Shown: positions 12,532 to 22,483 of the stretch, one piece after another
Layout: each line of letters opens with the position of its first letter
How positions within the stretch are numbered: position 1 is the stretch's first letter
NCBI GenBank assembly: GCA_015179045.1
Contig: WHUZ01000012.1
Location: forward strand, 1,240,001-1,304,000
Reading direction: 5' to 3'
DNA: 64,000 bases
Source: Kalaharituber pfeilii
Taxonomy: Eukaryota; Ascomycota; Pezizomycetes; Pezizales; Pezizaceae
Translations under genes and position numbers: made by a program
Notes under the pieces: generated by a model
The model's input: only the letters and a program-made list of their open reading frames with translations
Databases searched by the model: none
What the model was told of the DNA's origin: nothing

Positions 12532-13628
12532 ATGTCGCAATACCCTGTCCCACTTCACTCCCCTCTTCGCGAGCTATCTTCTCCAGCTGCACTGCCTGCA
12601 AACGGTACCATCGGTGCCGCCAACGGGATGGTCAAGACCAATGGATCTATTCCGAAGATTGAGCGGGACAGTCTTTTCGCCTCGATTTCACACACATCAA
12701 TTCCGCTGCTACCAGGAACTACTGGAAATCCAGTCAATAACCCTCAACATAATATATCTGCGCACCACCATCCTGGAAACTTGAATTTACCACATCGTCA
12801 TCTTTCAAGCCACCCAGCTTCGCCGAATATATCAAGGCCAGACAGTCCCTACACTGTCAATCCCCCAATTGACTACGATGGTTTGAGCTGGCCGAGCGTT
12901 GGGACCAGAGCTAGATTGGAAAGCACTCCAGAAGAGCAAGAAGCGAGATTGGATAAACTAGCCGAAGCGTAAGTACCTTTGATTCATACAACTTCTGTGA
13001 TGCTTGCTGAAATTGAACGAGTTGAAGCATCCGCACAGTGCTTGAATGCATCGGGGAGGATCCCGACCGTGAGGGCCTCCGTGGGACTCCAGAAAGGTAC
13101 GCAAAGGCAATGCTGTACTTCACCAAAGGCTACGAACAGAACGTGAGAGACATTGTTGGAGGTGCAGTATTTCAAGAAGATCACGATGAAATGGGTAAGT
13201 AGTGTTCATTAATACTCTAGAATAGGCGAATAGAAACTAACTGCCACATAGTCATCGTCAAGGACATTGAGATTTTCTCCCTTTGCGAGCATCACCTTGT
13301 ACCATTCACCGGAAAAATGCATATTGGCTACATTCCCAATCGTTGTGTCCTAGGGCTCTCCAAGCTCGCCCGCATCGCCGAGATGTTCTCCCGCCGACTG
13401 CAGGTGCAAGAGCGCCTCACCAAACAAGTTGCACTTGCCATATCTGAAGTTCTGCGTCCGCAAGGTGTCGCCGTTGTCGTGGAGAGCAAACATTTGTGCA
13501 TGGTTATGCGCGGGGTAGAGAAGACATCGGCTGTGACTACAACGAGCTGCATGCTGGGACGATTCCGACAGAGTGCAAAAACAAGAGAAGAATTTATGAA
13601 TCTCATTCTCAACGGCAGCAGACATTGA
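12532..13628 (+). CDS. FOL2: GTP cyclohydrolase I
   Basis: First enzyme of folate and tetrahydrobiopterin synthesis: GTP to 7,8-dihydroneopterin triphosphate, cytosolic, decameric in known homologues. Three exons (introns 12969-13027 and 13195-13251, both GT-AG) give 326 residues. The first about 140 residues are a Ser/Pro/His-rich extension typical of fungal forms. The catalytic domain follows: [52 protein letters not shown] (zinc-binding Cys and His), [41 protein letters not shown] (second zinc Cys) and a C-terminal REEFMNLI. Every expected motif is present and the frame closes exactly. A C24 run precedes the start by 53 bp. Confidence 0.98.
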
Positions 13629-14198
13629 ATGGGATTCTTGTTGCGTTTGATTTTTTATTTTGTGTTCACCACTCAACATTTCTTTATCCGTCCCTATTGG
13701 TATAGAGCGATTATTCGTTTAAGGTAACCCCGGTGGGCTTTCTTTTTTTGTTCGTTTGCTCAAGAATCACATTAAGATGCACAGCATGCAGCAATAGTTA
13801 TTTTCTTTTCCGTTAAATGAATATGTTGGCTATGCTTGTCTGTTTATTTGTTCTTTGTCCTTGTTCCTACGGAGACGGGTTTATCTGGCTTTTCAACAAA
13901 ATTGGCGTTGTTCTCGTTTGTTTCTGACTAGGGTATGTTCGTTATGCTTTGAGAGAAAAAGCTATTCGGTCCTTTGTAAAATGTGGGTTTGATACTACAG
14001 TGTACGGATGTATTATGGGAGGGTTTGATAACAAAGCTCAAGGAAAAGAGGCGGTGTTCATCCACCGTCCATTGTTCAATATCACAAAAGCAATTACAAA
14101 GAAAATTTGAGATACTCAATGCTGTTGCATACCGAGCACAATGACATGGGGGTATCATAACTAGTTTGTGAAAGAGCTGTTTGAGCCGTTTAAACATC
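13629..14198. other. Convergent 3' flanks of FOL2 and PARG-like gene
   Basis: No coding region of its own is supported. An open frame of the PARG-like gene continues through this stretch on the minus strand to 13928, but it is the wrong frame and lacks conserved residues. Confidence 0.5.
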
Positions 14199-15427
14199 CT
14201 AAACAAAAATCCCGTGTAGTAGCTCCCTAAATACTTCGTAGTTCCGCTGGCCTGGACTAAGACCATCTCCGGCGTTGGCTCTATCCTCTGCTGGGTCCCT
14301 GGACCCACCCCCAACCCCACCTCCACCTCCACCCCCACCACCCCTACCGCCTCTACCACCTCTACCACTTCTACTGCCTCTACCACCACGATCCCCTCCC
14401 CGCCAACCCCAACCAAATGCTGCCTCCCATTCCCCGCCATCACCGCAAACACTATATTCAGAAACCTCCCTTTCCATTCCTGCTCCTGCAACACCCTCAA
14501 AAACGTTCTCGCCACGAGCTCCGGCGGGTTCCTGAACGCGCCGCACCCTAGTGCACCCAGCACAATATGCTCCTGACCGTTGACCGCACAAATCCTTAGC
14601 GTTTGCCTAATTTTCTGCTCTAACATCCTCTGCAGCGCCGGTGTCGCGAACCGCTGGCCAGTGTTATCTAGCTCCGGACGGCGCAGCCCGGCAATGGTCA
14701 CTACGTTCAGAACGAACCGCTCGTTTGGGCCCTCGTATGGTGCGAAGTGGTCCTTCATTTCCTTGCGGAAGACGATGACGCCAGGGGAATAGATGCCACC
14801 AAGAGGCGGCAGGGGGTAGAACCCTTCTTTGTCGATACTGACATATAAAGTACTGCGGTAACAGAGGGTTTCTTCCTGTGCTAGTGCGCCTTTCCTGCAG
14901 CCTCCGCCGGGATGCATGTCAGATGCCATGTTTAAGACAACAACTTTTCCCTGGCGGTTGGTGCAGTCGACGGCGAGGAGCTGCTCCGCGACGCTATACG
15001 TGTCTCCATCAACGACTTTAATTGGTGCCGGGGGATGCGGCGGGTGGGCAGACGGGAATAGAGAGGGGAGGAGACTGGGATAGTATATTGAGTTAGCGGA
15101 ACCGAGAGGGGAGCTGCTGAGGATGCTGGGGGTTTCTCGGTGCACCTGGGCGAATATGGCGGCACGCACCTCACGAGTTGGTGGGGGGAGGTCGGCGTTG
15201 GTAAAGGCGGAGGTGGAGGAGGCGGATCTGGCTAAGGACGGGGGGGATGAGGAGCGGTGATGGCCATTGTAGGGCGTCGGGCGCATGCTATTGTTGTCAT
15301 TGTTGCCAGGGTTGGCGCTGGGGGTTTGGGTGTGGAGGGAGGCCACTGGCACCTCCACGCCTACTGCGCGGATGGTGCTTGAGGGTATCTGGGCGCCGAA
15401 GTAGTCTGATATTTTGCGCTGGGCCAT
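14199..15427 (-). CDS. Bacterial-type poly(ADP-ribose) glycohydrolase with PIP box
   Basis: Macrodomain-fold enzyme of the TIGR02452/DUF2263 type, expected to cleave poly(ADP-ribose) in the nucleus. The start at 15427 gives MAQRKISDYFGAQ; residues 3-10 (QRKISDYF) match the PCNA-interacting PIP box, Q-x-x-I-x-x-aromatic-aromatic. A disordered Ser/Pro-rich region of about 70 residues follows. The catalytic PARG signature GGG-X7-QEE is at residues 174-186 (DMHPGGG, then QEETLCYRSTLY). Next come YSPGVIVFR, NVVTIAGLRRPEL, LGALGCGAFRNPP and NIVFAVM. The expected last motif, NYEVFRELL, is present just before the TAG at 14199-14201 but in another frame. Between them is an RGG-rich stretch (about 14290-14450) in which one missing base restores a 409-residue protein. 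Convergent with FOL2 and head-to-head with the amidoligase. Family call is firm; activity is inferred. Confidence 0.9.
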
Positions 15428-16509
15428 GTGTAGCGTGGTCCGGGGGGGTGGGGGGGGTGGGGGGGTTGGGGGGGTTGGGGGTGAGGTAGCGGGGCTTCTT
15501 CGTAAACAGTTGAGCACCGAGACCTCGATATATTTGCATGCAGGCCAGCAAGAGCAGCAGATATATACGCGCGATGCGGGGGGGACTCTGCCTGTGAGCA
15601 CGTGCCAGTAGCGGTCCCTCGCGTGATGACGGGGAGATGAGTAGGCGGGGGCGGGGCGGTGCCTTCCCAGCGCGCTCAGCCCGGGGGCCGCCGCGCGCTC
15701 GCACGCACTCATAAGCACTCATAAGCACCCACCTGTTCAGGGCATGTGCGATGCCGAGACTGCGTGCGGCGCTGAGTCGACGGCGCGGCTTGGCGGGCCG
15801 CACACGGATTGAGGGGCTTACATAAGCACGCTCTTGCGAGACTACGGCTACACATCCCTCGTGCGCTGTGTGAGGATGCTTCCAACCCCCACCTCGTTGG
15901 ACAGGCAATGCTCCACGGACAAACAACAACAGCCCCCTCCCAGGCTCGGACTATGGGCCTCCTTTCAGCTTTGATGCGCCGTCGAGATCAAGCACTGACG
16001 ATGCGCTGGGCAATTGCAAGAGGCCCAAGCTGACATTGAGTGCTACTAGATCTCGTTCTTTGTACTCCCTCCCCCCCACAAAGGAACCATTGTCTCGCGT
16101 CCCCCCAAACGCATCCCATGGACCGGACAGCTAGAGCATACAGCGCGAAAGCCCAAGCCTACCCATATTCAATGTCGGCAGAGGGTACTGATAGTGTCCC
16201 ACCTGGCCTGGCCCTCTCCTTGGCAGCATCCCCCCCACAAATAAACCTCTGACCTCCAGGTTGGAAAGCTCAATCTCCATATATATAGGTTTTCCAACAA
16301 CAGGTTGTTTTCAGCACTGCTTGATGTTGAAAATCTCAAAGCGGCGCAGCACCAAATAAAACAAAAAACAAAACACAAATTGAAGCTTCGAACTTGGAAC
16401 CTCGTCTACTTGACAATCGATCAGCTACCATCTCCACACACACTCCTCCTCCAGCCCCCGCACCTATCGCCTCTTCAACAGATACCCCGCGGCTGGCCCA
16501 TTCGTCAGC
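15428..16509. promoter_or_regulatory. Shared GC-rich intergenic region of two divergent genes
   Basis: About 1.1 kb separates the starts of the PARG-like gene (-) and the amidoligase (+). Directly beside the PARG start is a G-rich tract on the plus strand (15442-15480), meaning a C-rich tract on the PARG coding strand. On the other side, C runs (about 16070-16080 and near 16100) lie on the amidoligase coding strand. I assign no specific operator. Confidence 0.4.
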
Positions 16510-17994
16510 ATGGAGGTGATATATTTCGAGGACGACGAGGACGAGGAATTCCTCACCCCAGATTTCCCTCCCCCGACCCAGAATTTTCTCCCCCCACCCG
16601 GTGCTGAATCTAACAGAACCTACGGCATTGAATTCGAAATGGTCCTCAGCTATAACAATGAGACAGCTGAAGACAGCATGTTCTGCGCTGTCACAGATGC
16701 CATTAGCGACTGCGGCATAGAAGCCATTGGCCCTCAAAACCGAAACTGGGAGAGCATTTACATGTCAGAAATCACTAAGCCCGCCTCTGCATGGTTCGTC
16801 GGCAGCGACGCCTCGGTCGCCCCGGAACGCCGCGACTTCCTCTACTGTGCCGAGAGAGTAGCGAACCCATACTTAAAATTTTTTGATTGGATAGGGTACT
16901 GGCACGGTACCGAGATTGTGTCTGCAGTGCTGAACGAGCAACAGTGGGAAGAGGTCTGGAATACGCTGAATGTCATCAGCGGCCCGCCTGCCTCAGTGCT
17001 CTACAACACATCGACAAGTACCCATGTACATATTGGAATCGAGGTCCCTGGTGCCCCACCGCTGAGTCACTGGGATCTCATTGACGCAATCAAGAGGCTT
17101 TCAGGGATTTGGTATCTCTTTGAGGGCTATCTTATCCGGCTGTTCCCAGAATATAGGGTCGGCGAGTACACGAAACGAGTTCGTCGCACACCATTGGCCC
17201 GAGCGTGCCGGAATCAAGCTGAATGGATCGACGCGATGTACAATGCCACAACCAGGGAAAGAATCGTCCAGCTTACAAACAACACATTTATTGTGAAGAG
17301 AGGTAGGGACGGCGAGAGAATACAAACGAGCCGGCACTTCACCATGAACACGACCAATATTACGGGAGGCGAGGGCAAGTTCACTATCGAATTCCGACAA
17401 CATGAAGGCACAAAAGACTTTGAGGGAATACAGAATTGGACCAGGATTCTAATGCGCTTCTTTGACCTCTCGGTCCGGTTCTCGTGGAACGACATTTTGA
17501 ATCTCACGGACAAGTTCGACGCAATGTGCGACCAGGCCATATACGGCGACGAAAAAAACCGCACGCCACCGCAGTGGCTCGAATGGGCGGCCGAGATGCA
17601 CACACACTTTGCGTACACCTTGTTGGGAGAACGGCTCATTCGCAAGTACACCCCGCAAGGGACCCAGCCCAATCCGGAGCAAATCATCGCCACAATCATG
17701 CAGCTTGAGGAATTGAACGGCGAGGAGCTTGAAGAAGTAGCGAATGGGAATATACAGTTGGAGGAGGATCGGGAGGAAGAGCTGGCGGTGCAGAGAATGA
17801 TTGCCTGGATGAGGGCAAGGGAGTTAAAGTTTCGAAATGGGCATAATAGGCGGGCAGCACGGTGGGCAGCTTGGGACTCGGAAATAGAGAGACGAGCCAT
17901 GAGTTCGGATTATAAGGATTATCCGAACCCGTCAGGGAGGGTGTATGATCAGAATGGGAGGCTCATCCAGCCGTATTGGCGAATACCAAAGTAG
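16510..17994 (+). CDS. Amidoligase_2-family enzyme
   Basis: A single-exon 494-residue protein of the putative amidoligase family (PF12224), relatives of glutamine synthetase and gamma-glutamylcysteine synthetase that form amide bonds using ATP. The N-terminus is acidic then proline-rich. Conserved motifs are visible: TYGIEFEMVL (residues 37-46, metal/ATP-binding acidic residues), HGTEIVSAVL (132-141), STSTHVHIG (168-176) and KFTIEFRQHEGT (290-301). The C-terminal third is helical, charged and family-variable. Start chosen at 16510 because the frame is open from there with a plausible Met and no upstream splice sites are needed. Bacterial members often sit near gamma-glutamyl cyclotransferase-like genes; here the neighbour is a PARG-like hydrolase instead. 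Substrate is unknown. Confidence 0.85.
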   Translation: MEVIYFEDDEDEEFLTPDFPPPTQNFLPPPGAESNRTYGIEFEMVLSYNNETAEDSMFCAVTDAISDCGIEAIGPQNRNWESIYMSEITKPASAWFVGSDASVAPERRDFLYCAERVANPYLKFFDWIGYWHGTEIVSAVLNEQQWEEVWNTLNVISGPPASVLYNTSTSTHVHIGIEVPGAPPLSHWDLIDAIKRLSGIWYLFEGYLIRLFPEYRVGEYTKRVRRTPLARACRNQAEWIDAMYNATTRERIVQLTNNTFIVKRGRDGERIQTSRHFTMNTTNITGGEGKFTIEFRQHEGTKDFEGIQNWTRILMRFFDLSVRFSWNDILNLTDKFDAMCDQAIYGDEKNRTPPQWLEWAAEMHTHFAYTLLGERLIRKYTPQGTQPNPEQIIATIMQLEELNGEELEEVANGNIQLEEDREEELAVQRMIAWMRARELKFRNGHNRRAARWAAWDSEIERRAMSSDYKDYPNPSGRVYDQNGRLIQPYWRIPK

Positions 17995-19170
17995 AAACAG
18001 GGGGAGGCGGAAGTAGAATCAGTGATGTACAAGGTTTGGTGATAAGGTTATCTCTAGGGAAATTTTTCTAACGTGCTTGGGTTTACGGTGTTATCTTGAA
18101 AATATCGATGTGTGTATGGCTTGGCTGGCCGGCATGGCGAATTTAAACAGCTTCTCTGAAATGAAGTGTGGTTTTGTCGAGTTGTGAGTTAGCTCTCGGT
18201 CAAGGGCCCATTGCTTTGAATTTGGGAATATAGAAGAATACAGGTCCACCTTGAAGTTGGTTGTGTGTAACGGTACATACATGTCGGTATGTCTGTTTGC
18301 AAATTCGTAACACCGTAAACCATGAAGTTGCGCTAAGCATCGAGACCAAAATGGGAACTGCAGTTTCTAGTTAAATGGAAATATAGCTGGAAAATTTCAA
18401 CAAAATTTTGCGTCCCTGCGGGCCGACGCTGTTGAGGGTAGAATATCCACTAGTAGCTCCCCATGGCAATGAGCCCCATTATATGGAGAAGACTTGTAAC
18501 GTGCATGTCTCCGTGGATCAAGCCCAGAAGCTACTAGTAGCTACTATATAAACGAAACATCTTTCTTAATTTTCTAAAACGTGTTGCCGGTTTCTTGTTA
18601 AATATCACATAGGTATTTCTCTGTAAGTTAGCTAGCTAGCTAGCTTGGCTTTGCAAGATTCCCAGTGTCAAGAGGACGGGGGAGGAGGAGGAGGGGCGGG
18701 GTTGCAGTGCGGGGGACTTGTGCTTAGGCTTACTTATTACCCTGAAGCTGGATGGTTTATGACACTTGCATGTGCATTCTGTGCGGATAAACCAGCTCAT
18801 GCTCAATCCAGCTCATGCTCAATCCAGCTCATGCTCAATCCCGGAAGCAAGTTATTCTTTGCTATGAAACCATCCGTCCGGCATGGCTTTTGGTTATTAT
18901 TTACTTGGGCCTACTGTAATGCCCCCCTCCCACGTCTTAATGTATTCAAAGCGTGCGACGGAATCAGCTGAATTTGGTAGGTATTGCAGGTCTGGCGATC
19001 GGCAGCGTCATTTAGGTAAGCGCGCGAGAATTAGTCAGCAGATCAAACCATCTAGCGAGCTAGCGAAGGCGGGGGGTCTCTCCTCTATGCGAATTCTCAC
19101 ACCGTTCGGCCACTAGGGTTCATAATTCCTTCGGTGAGGGCGGTTTTAACGTTTAACATCTATCAGTCCC
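17995..19170. other. Intergenic with short tandem repeats
   Basis: No gene supported. Contains GCTA tandem units near 18628-18645, a GGA-rich patch near 18675, and a 16-bp tandem repeat described separately. Confidence 0.5.
18790..18840. repeat. 16-bp tandem repeat, three units
   Basis: Three adjacent copies of CAGCTCATGCTCAATC with almost no divergence. Confidence 0.9.
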
Positions 19171-19245
19171 GGAAGTCTTTCGAACCCAGTCTTTCGATCC
19201 CAGTCTTTCGAACCCAGTCTTTCGAACCCAGTCTTTCGAACCCCT
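19171..19245. repeat. 14-bp minisatellite around AGTCTTTCGA
   Basis: About five head-to-tail units of CCCAGTCTTTCGAA with single-base variation. The same AGTCTTTCGA core recurs in the longer units that follow, so this array is probably an expansion within that larger repeat. Confidence 0.88.
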
Positions 19246-19585
19246 CTCGACGACCCTTTCGAGAAAGCGTGCCAGTGTACTCCGTAGCAATCTCTGGAGA
19301 TGGTCCTTTGCTAAGAGCATGCTATGTACATTATGTCCTTCGATATACATGTACCTGATGGACACCCATCAGTCCCGCCAGTCTTTCGAGATAAAGCTCT
19401 CTTTCGAGCGAGCGTGGCAGTGTGACAGACTCTGGAGATGGTCCGTTTCTAATAGTGTGCTACGGACACTATAGCCTTCGATAGAAGGCTACTTGACGGA
19501 AGTATCGGAGACTCCTAACGTTCATTATCCCTTCGAAGCGGTTTTCATGTTTTACATTGCTAACATTCTTTCAATAGGAGCCCTA
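19237..19585. repeat. TTTCGA-rich duplicated repeat, copy 1 (left part)
   Basis: The stretch from about 19330 to 19585 is nearly identical to 20345-20598 (shared landmarks: CGATATACATGTACCTGATG, TCTGGAGATGGTCCGTTTCT, CATGTTTTACATTGCTAACA). The offset is about 1,015 bp. Within each copy there are looser units of roughly 110-130 bp, each with CAGTCTTTCGAG, GAGCGAGCRTGGCAGTGT and CTCTGGAGAYGGTC. Copy 1 is cut at 19585 by the LTR insertion. Confidence 0.85.
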
Positions 19586-20095
19586 TGTTACGGCTAAGGT
19601 AAGGCTTACGGGAAATAGCATACCTGGAACCCCCGCCCGAATCGCTGTAAGGCGTATGCTGAAGATGTGACTGATCACCACTAGGCAACGCAGGGATTCA
19701 CTTCGGGCCCATGGACCGGCGGGTGGCTAATGAAGTGTGTGTCAAGCAGTAAGTCATACGACAGCACTGCACATCGCTCAACCATTAGTATTAATATGCG
19801 CACATGCATTAGTTGCTGTTATTACTACTCCTAGTGCATGTTTCTACTACGTCTCCTTATCTACATGTATACTATATTAATCATGTCATTGTCATATCAT
19901 ATTGACTGCCAGGAAGTCTATATAAACGGGCCGAATAGATAGCTAGAAGAAATCAAGACACTAGCGGTGTTCTAGCATAAGTTGAACTCTCACTTAACGC
20001 TCTCGCGTAACCTTTTGCCGTCCGCTTCGCTGCCTTCGCGAAACCGTAGTCGCCTCAGTGCCACTCTCGCGAGCCCAGCAACGCCTACGCTAACA
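19586..20095. mobile_element. Solo LTR (510 bp) with 5-bp target duplication
   Basis: The element begins TGTTACGGCTAAGG and ends ACGCTAACA, giving TG...CA ends with a 5-bp inverted terminus (TGTTA/TAACA). It is flanked by CCCTA on both sides (19581-19585 and 20096-20100). The paralogous repeat copy at 20591-20610 has the uninterrupted site, with a single CCCTA followed by the same TGGTTCTTTCGAG. A TATATAAA box lies at 19919-19926, where an LTR promoter would be expected. No internal retrotransposon coding sequence or second LTR is seen, so this is a solo LTR, Gypsy-like by its terminus. Confidence 0.87.
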
Positions 20096-20100
20096 CCCTA

Positions 20101-20613
20101 TGGTTCTTTCGAGTTCTGGCAGTCTTTCGACAAGTGTCACAATCTCTGGAGATGGTCCTTTTCTAAGGGTGTGCTACGTATAAATGCCTCAAAAACTTTT
20201 TCTCAGGCTCTATTAATTTGCTATATACCTGATGGACACTCCTCAGTCCCAGCAGTCTTTCGAGATAAAGCTCTCTTCCGAGCGAGCATGGCAGTGTGGC
20301 AATCTCTGGAGACGGTCTTTTTCTAAGAGTATGCTATGTACATTATGTCCTTCGATATACATGTACCTGATGGACACCCATCAGTCCCGCCAGTCTTTCG
20401 AGATAAAGCTCTCTTTCGAGCGAGCGTGGCAGTGTGGCAGACTCTGGAGATGGTCCGTTTCTAATGTTGTGCTACGGACACTATAGCCTTCGATAGAAGG
20501 CTACTTGCCTGAAGTATCGGAGACTCCTAACGTTCATCATCCCTTCGACGCGGTTTTCATGTTTTACATTGCTAACATTCTTTCAATAGGAGCCCCTATG
20601 GTTCTTTCGAGAT
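20101..20613. repeat. TTTCGA-rich duplicated repeat, copies following the LTR
   Basis: Continues the array interrupted by the solo LTR. Three units of about 110-130 bp start near 20101, 20232 and 20372, each with CTTTCGA and CTCTGGAGAYGGTC. The 20345-20598 segment matches 19330-19585 and carries the empty insertion site CCCTA at 20594-20598. Confidence 0.85.
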
Positions 20614-22350
20614 CAAACCTTCTACAAGGTGGTACGCCGAACGTGGGGTGAAGTGCGAGACGTTTGTAGGTAAATGTCCAGAGTCCGAGAGGAGGTATGT
20701 GCTAGTTCTATGTTAGTCAATATATGGTACCGCAGACGGGAAGTGACAATAATGACCAAAACACCCTGGACCCAATTAGTGCGCAACCTGGTCCCAGAAC
20801 AAAGGCGAAAATCCTTCCACTACAGATTAAAATACATATTAAGCCGGAGCATTACAGTTTTTTCTTTTAGAAGAAGATGCTGGACAACCTCTTTCCCGGC
20901 TCGAAACGGGATTCGAACCGGCGCCCTCAATTCTATCCCTTCGGGCCGCGAGGCATGTCTACTGCTGCCAAACTCGGTTTATGACCAGCACAATGTGCCA
21001 GAATGATGATATTTCTCTGTTATCTATGGATATGGGGTTTGTTCCAGGGTAAAGGTGTTTTTCGCTGCGGGATGTGTATTTTTAGATTGAGCTGGAGAAT
21101 ATGGAGGCTGGGGAGAACAGAAGTCAATTCTATTTTATTTTATATATCAACGGGGTGTCTCGGGAATGGAGGGGAAGGAGGGGAGGGGGGAGCTAGGGTA
21201 GAGAGCAACCACAGGGAGCGTCTATGCATGTGGGGACGCAATGGTATTGGGTTTGGGTATGGAACAACAGAAACAGACAGAGGATTAGGCAACGCGTAGG
21301 GAGGTGCGGTAGTGAAGTCGCCGTTTCGATTCCCCTTCCGCGTTGAGATTTCTTGGCTTCCTATTTAGGGTAGGTTTATTAAGAGCCAATTGAGATTATA
21401 TATGATACTATAGCAACAAAGATGTTGAGATTTCATAAAGAATGAACACACTATTAATATAGCCAATCGTTTGTTAATTGCATGCTATGAATTAATATAT
21501 AATTCTCTTCTATGCAATACAAATTGTGTAATATATTGGACTGTTCTACCTGTGTAAAGTAGTTGGCAGGCGAGCTCTTTGCTGAGGGGTCGGATGCCGT
21601 GACTAGCCTACGAGATACAATACAGTATACGCCAAAATATTCGAATAAGTCCTTTTTTTTTTTTTGCTTCAAGACTGTTTCGCAATTTTTCACTCTGGCC
21701 TGGGGTAACTTTCGATGTGTACGAAAGCGGCAGAAACATTTCAGCCAATCACAGGTGACCTGTCCGTCTTCATGCGACAGACATAGCGCGGCCCGTTGTG
21801 ACACGGAACTGGTAGCTCTAAGTCACGGGAGAAGGCGTGCTCGTTCACATCCACCATCCCGCAACGCTGCGCGATATCCTCGAATGTAGCAAAAGGCCTG
21901 ACAGAAAGAGAGAACAACTGAGAGCTGGCTGCCGACATCGACCACTGGCGCTGTTCTGGCAAATTGGTTCTGAGCGCACATAGTAACAGCTTTAGAGGGT
22001 GAAAAGGTCCCATTGAAGGCTGAACACATATTCTGTACCTTTGGGGCAACGCCCAGAAGTTTATCCGATGAGGATCAGTGATGTCTTGCATAACGCTCTA
22101 CGACAACAAGCTCCGCTCCGAGTCAATCAGCTATGCAAGCCGACGAATAAGACACAGTCCTGATGATGCCATCTCCGCAGAACAAGAACAAAATCGGCAA
22201 GTACCATCCCCCAATGCTACGTTAGTGGGGAACCGATTAGAAACGTGCTTGAAATGACAAATGCTCCCAGAGGAAAGATGCGGCCTCAGGTGACCGCTAC
22301 CCCTCTTCGCAGCTGCCCCACCAGAAAGAAGAAAAAAGAACATGCAATCT
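20600..22350. other. Intergenic, repeat-derived in part
   Basis: No gene supported. Includes the Pol III-like element below and a T11 run near 21653-21664. The right part is the upstream region of the peroxiredoxin gene. Confidence 0.4.
20880..20985 (-). repeat. Possible tRNA-derived element (SINE-like) with A and B boxes
   Basis: On the minus strand, TGGCAGCAGT (20961-20970) resembles a Pol III A box, and GGTTCGAATCCC (20908-20919) is a perfect B box about 45 nt downstream. The sequence does not fold as a functional tRNA: the T stem does not pair and no acceptor stem matches. It may be a decayed tRNA or a SINE head. Confidence 0.35.
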
Positions 22351-22354
22351 GAAG

Positions 22355-22362
22355 TATATAAA
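22355..22362 (+). promoter_or_regulatory. Probable TATA box of the peroxiredoxin gene
   Basis: TATATAAA sits 122 bp upstream of the start codon, followed by a CT-rich stretch (about 22380-22470) of the kind that precedes transcription starts in filamentous fungi. Confidence 0.5.
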
Positions 22363-22483
22363 GTACAGACCTGCTCGCATCTCCCATCCTGTTCTTCCCA
22401 GCATCAAACTCGCATCCATCTAACACTACATCTTCCAGCGCTTCTTGATAACTTTCAGCTCTCCTTAGCTCAATACATACACA

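Noticed and set aside
13928..14198. Extension of the PARG-like frame beyond 14199
   Set aside because: It is the frame that replaces the conserved NYEVFREL end with unrelated sequence, so it is read-through after the frame switch.
14275..14535. Proline-rich plus-strand frame
   Set aside because: It is the antisense shadow of the RGG-rich codons of the PARG-like gene.
19171..19245. Regular short repeats resembling a CRISPR array
   Set aside because: The 14-bp units are directly adjacent with no spacers, and the surrounding genome is clearly eukaryotic. It is a minisatellite.
20880..20985. A functional tRNA on the minus strand
   Set aside because: The B box is perfect but the T stem does not pair and there is no matching acceptor stem.
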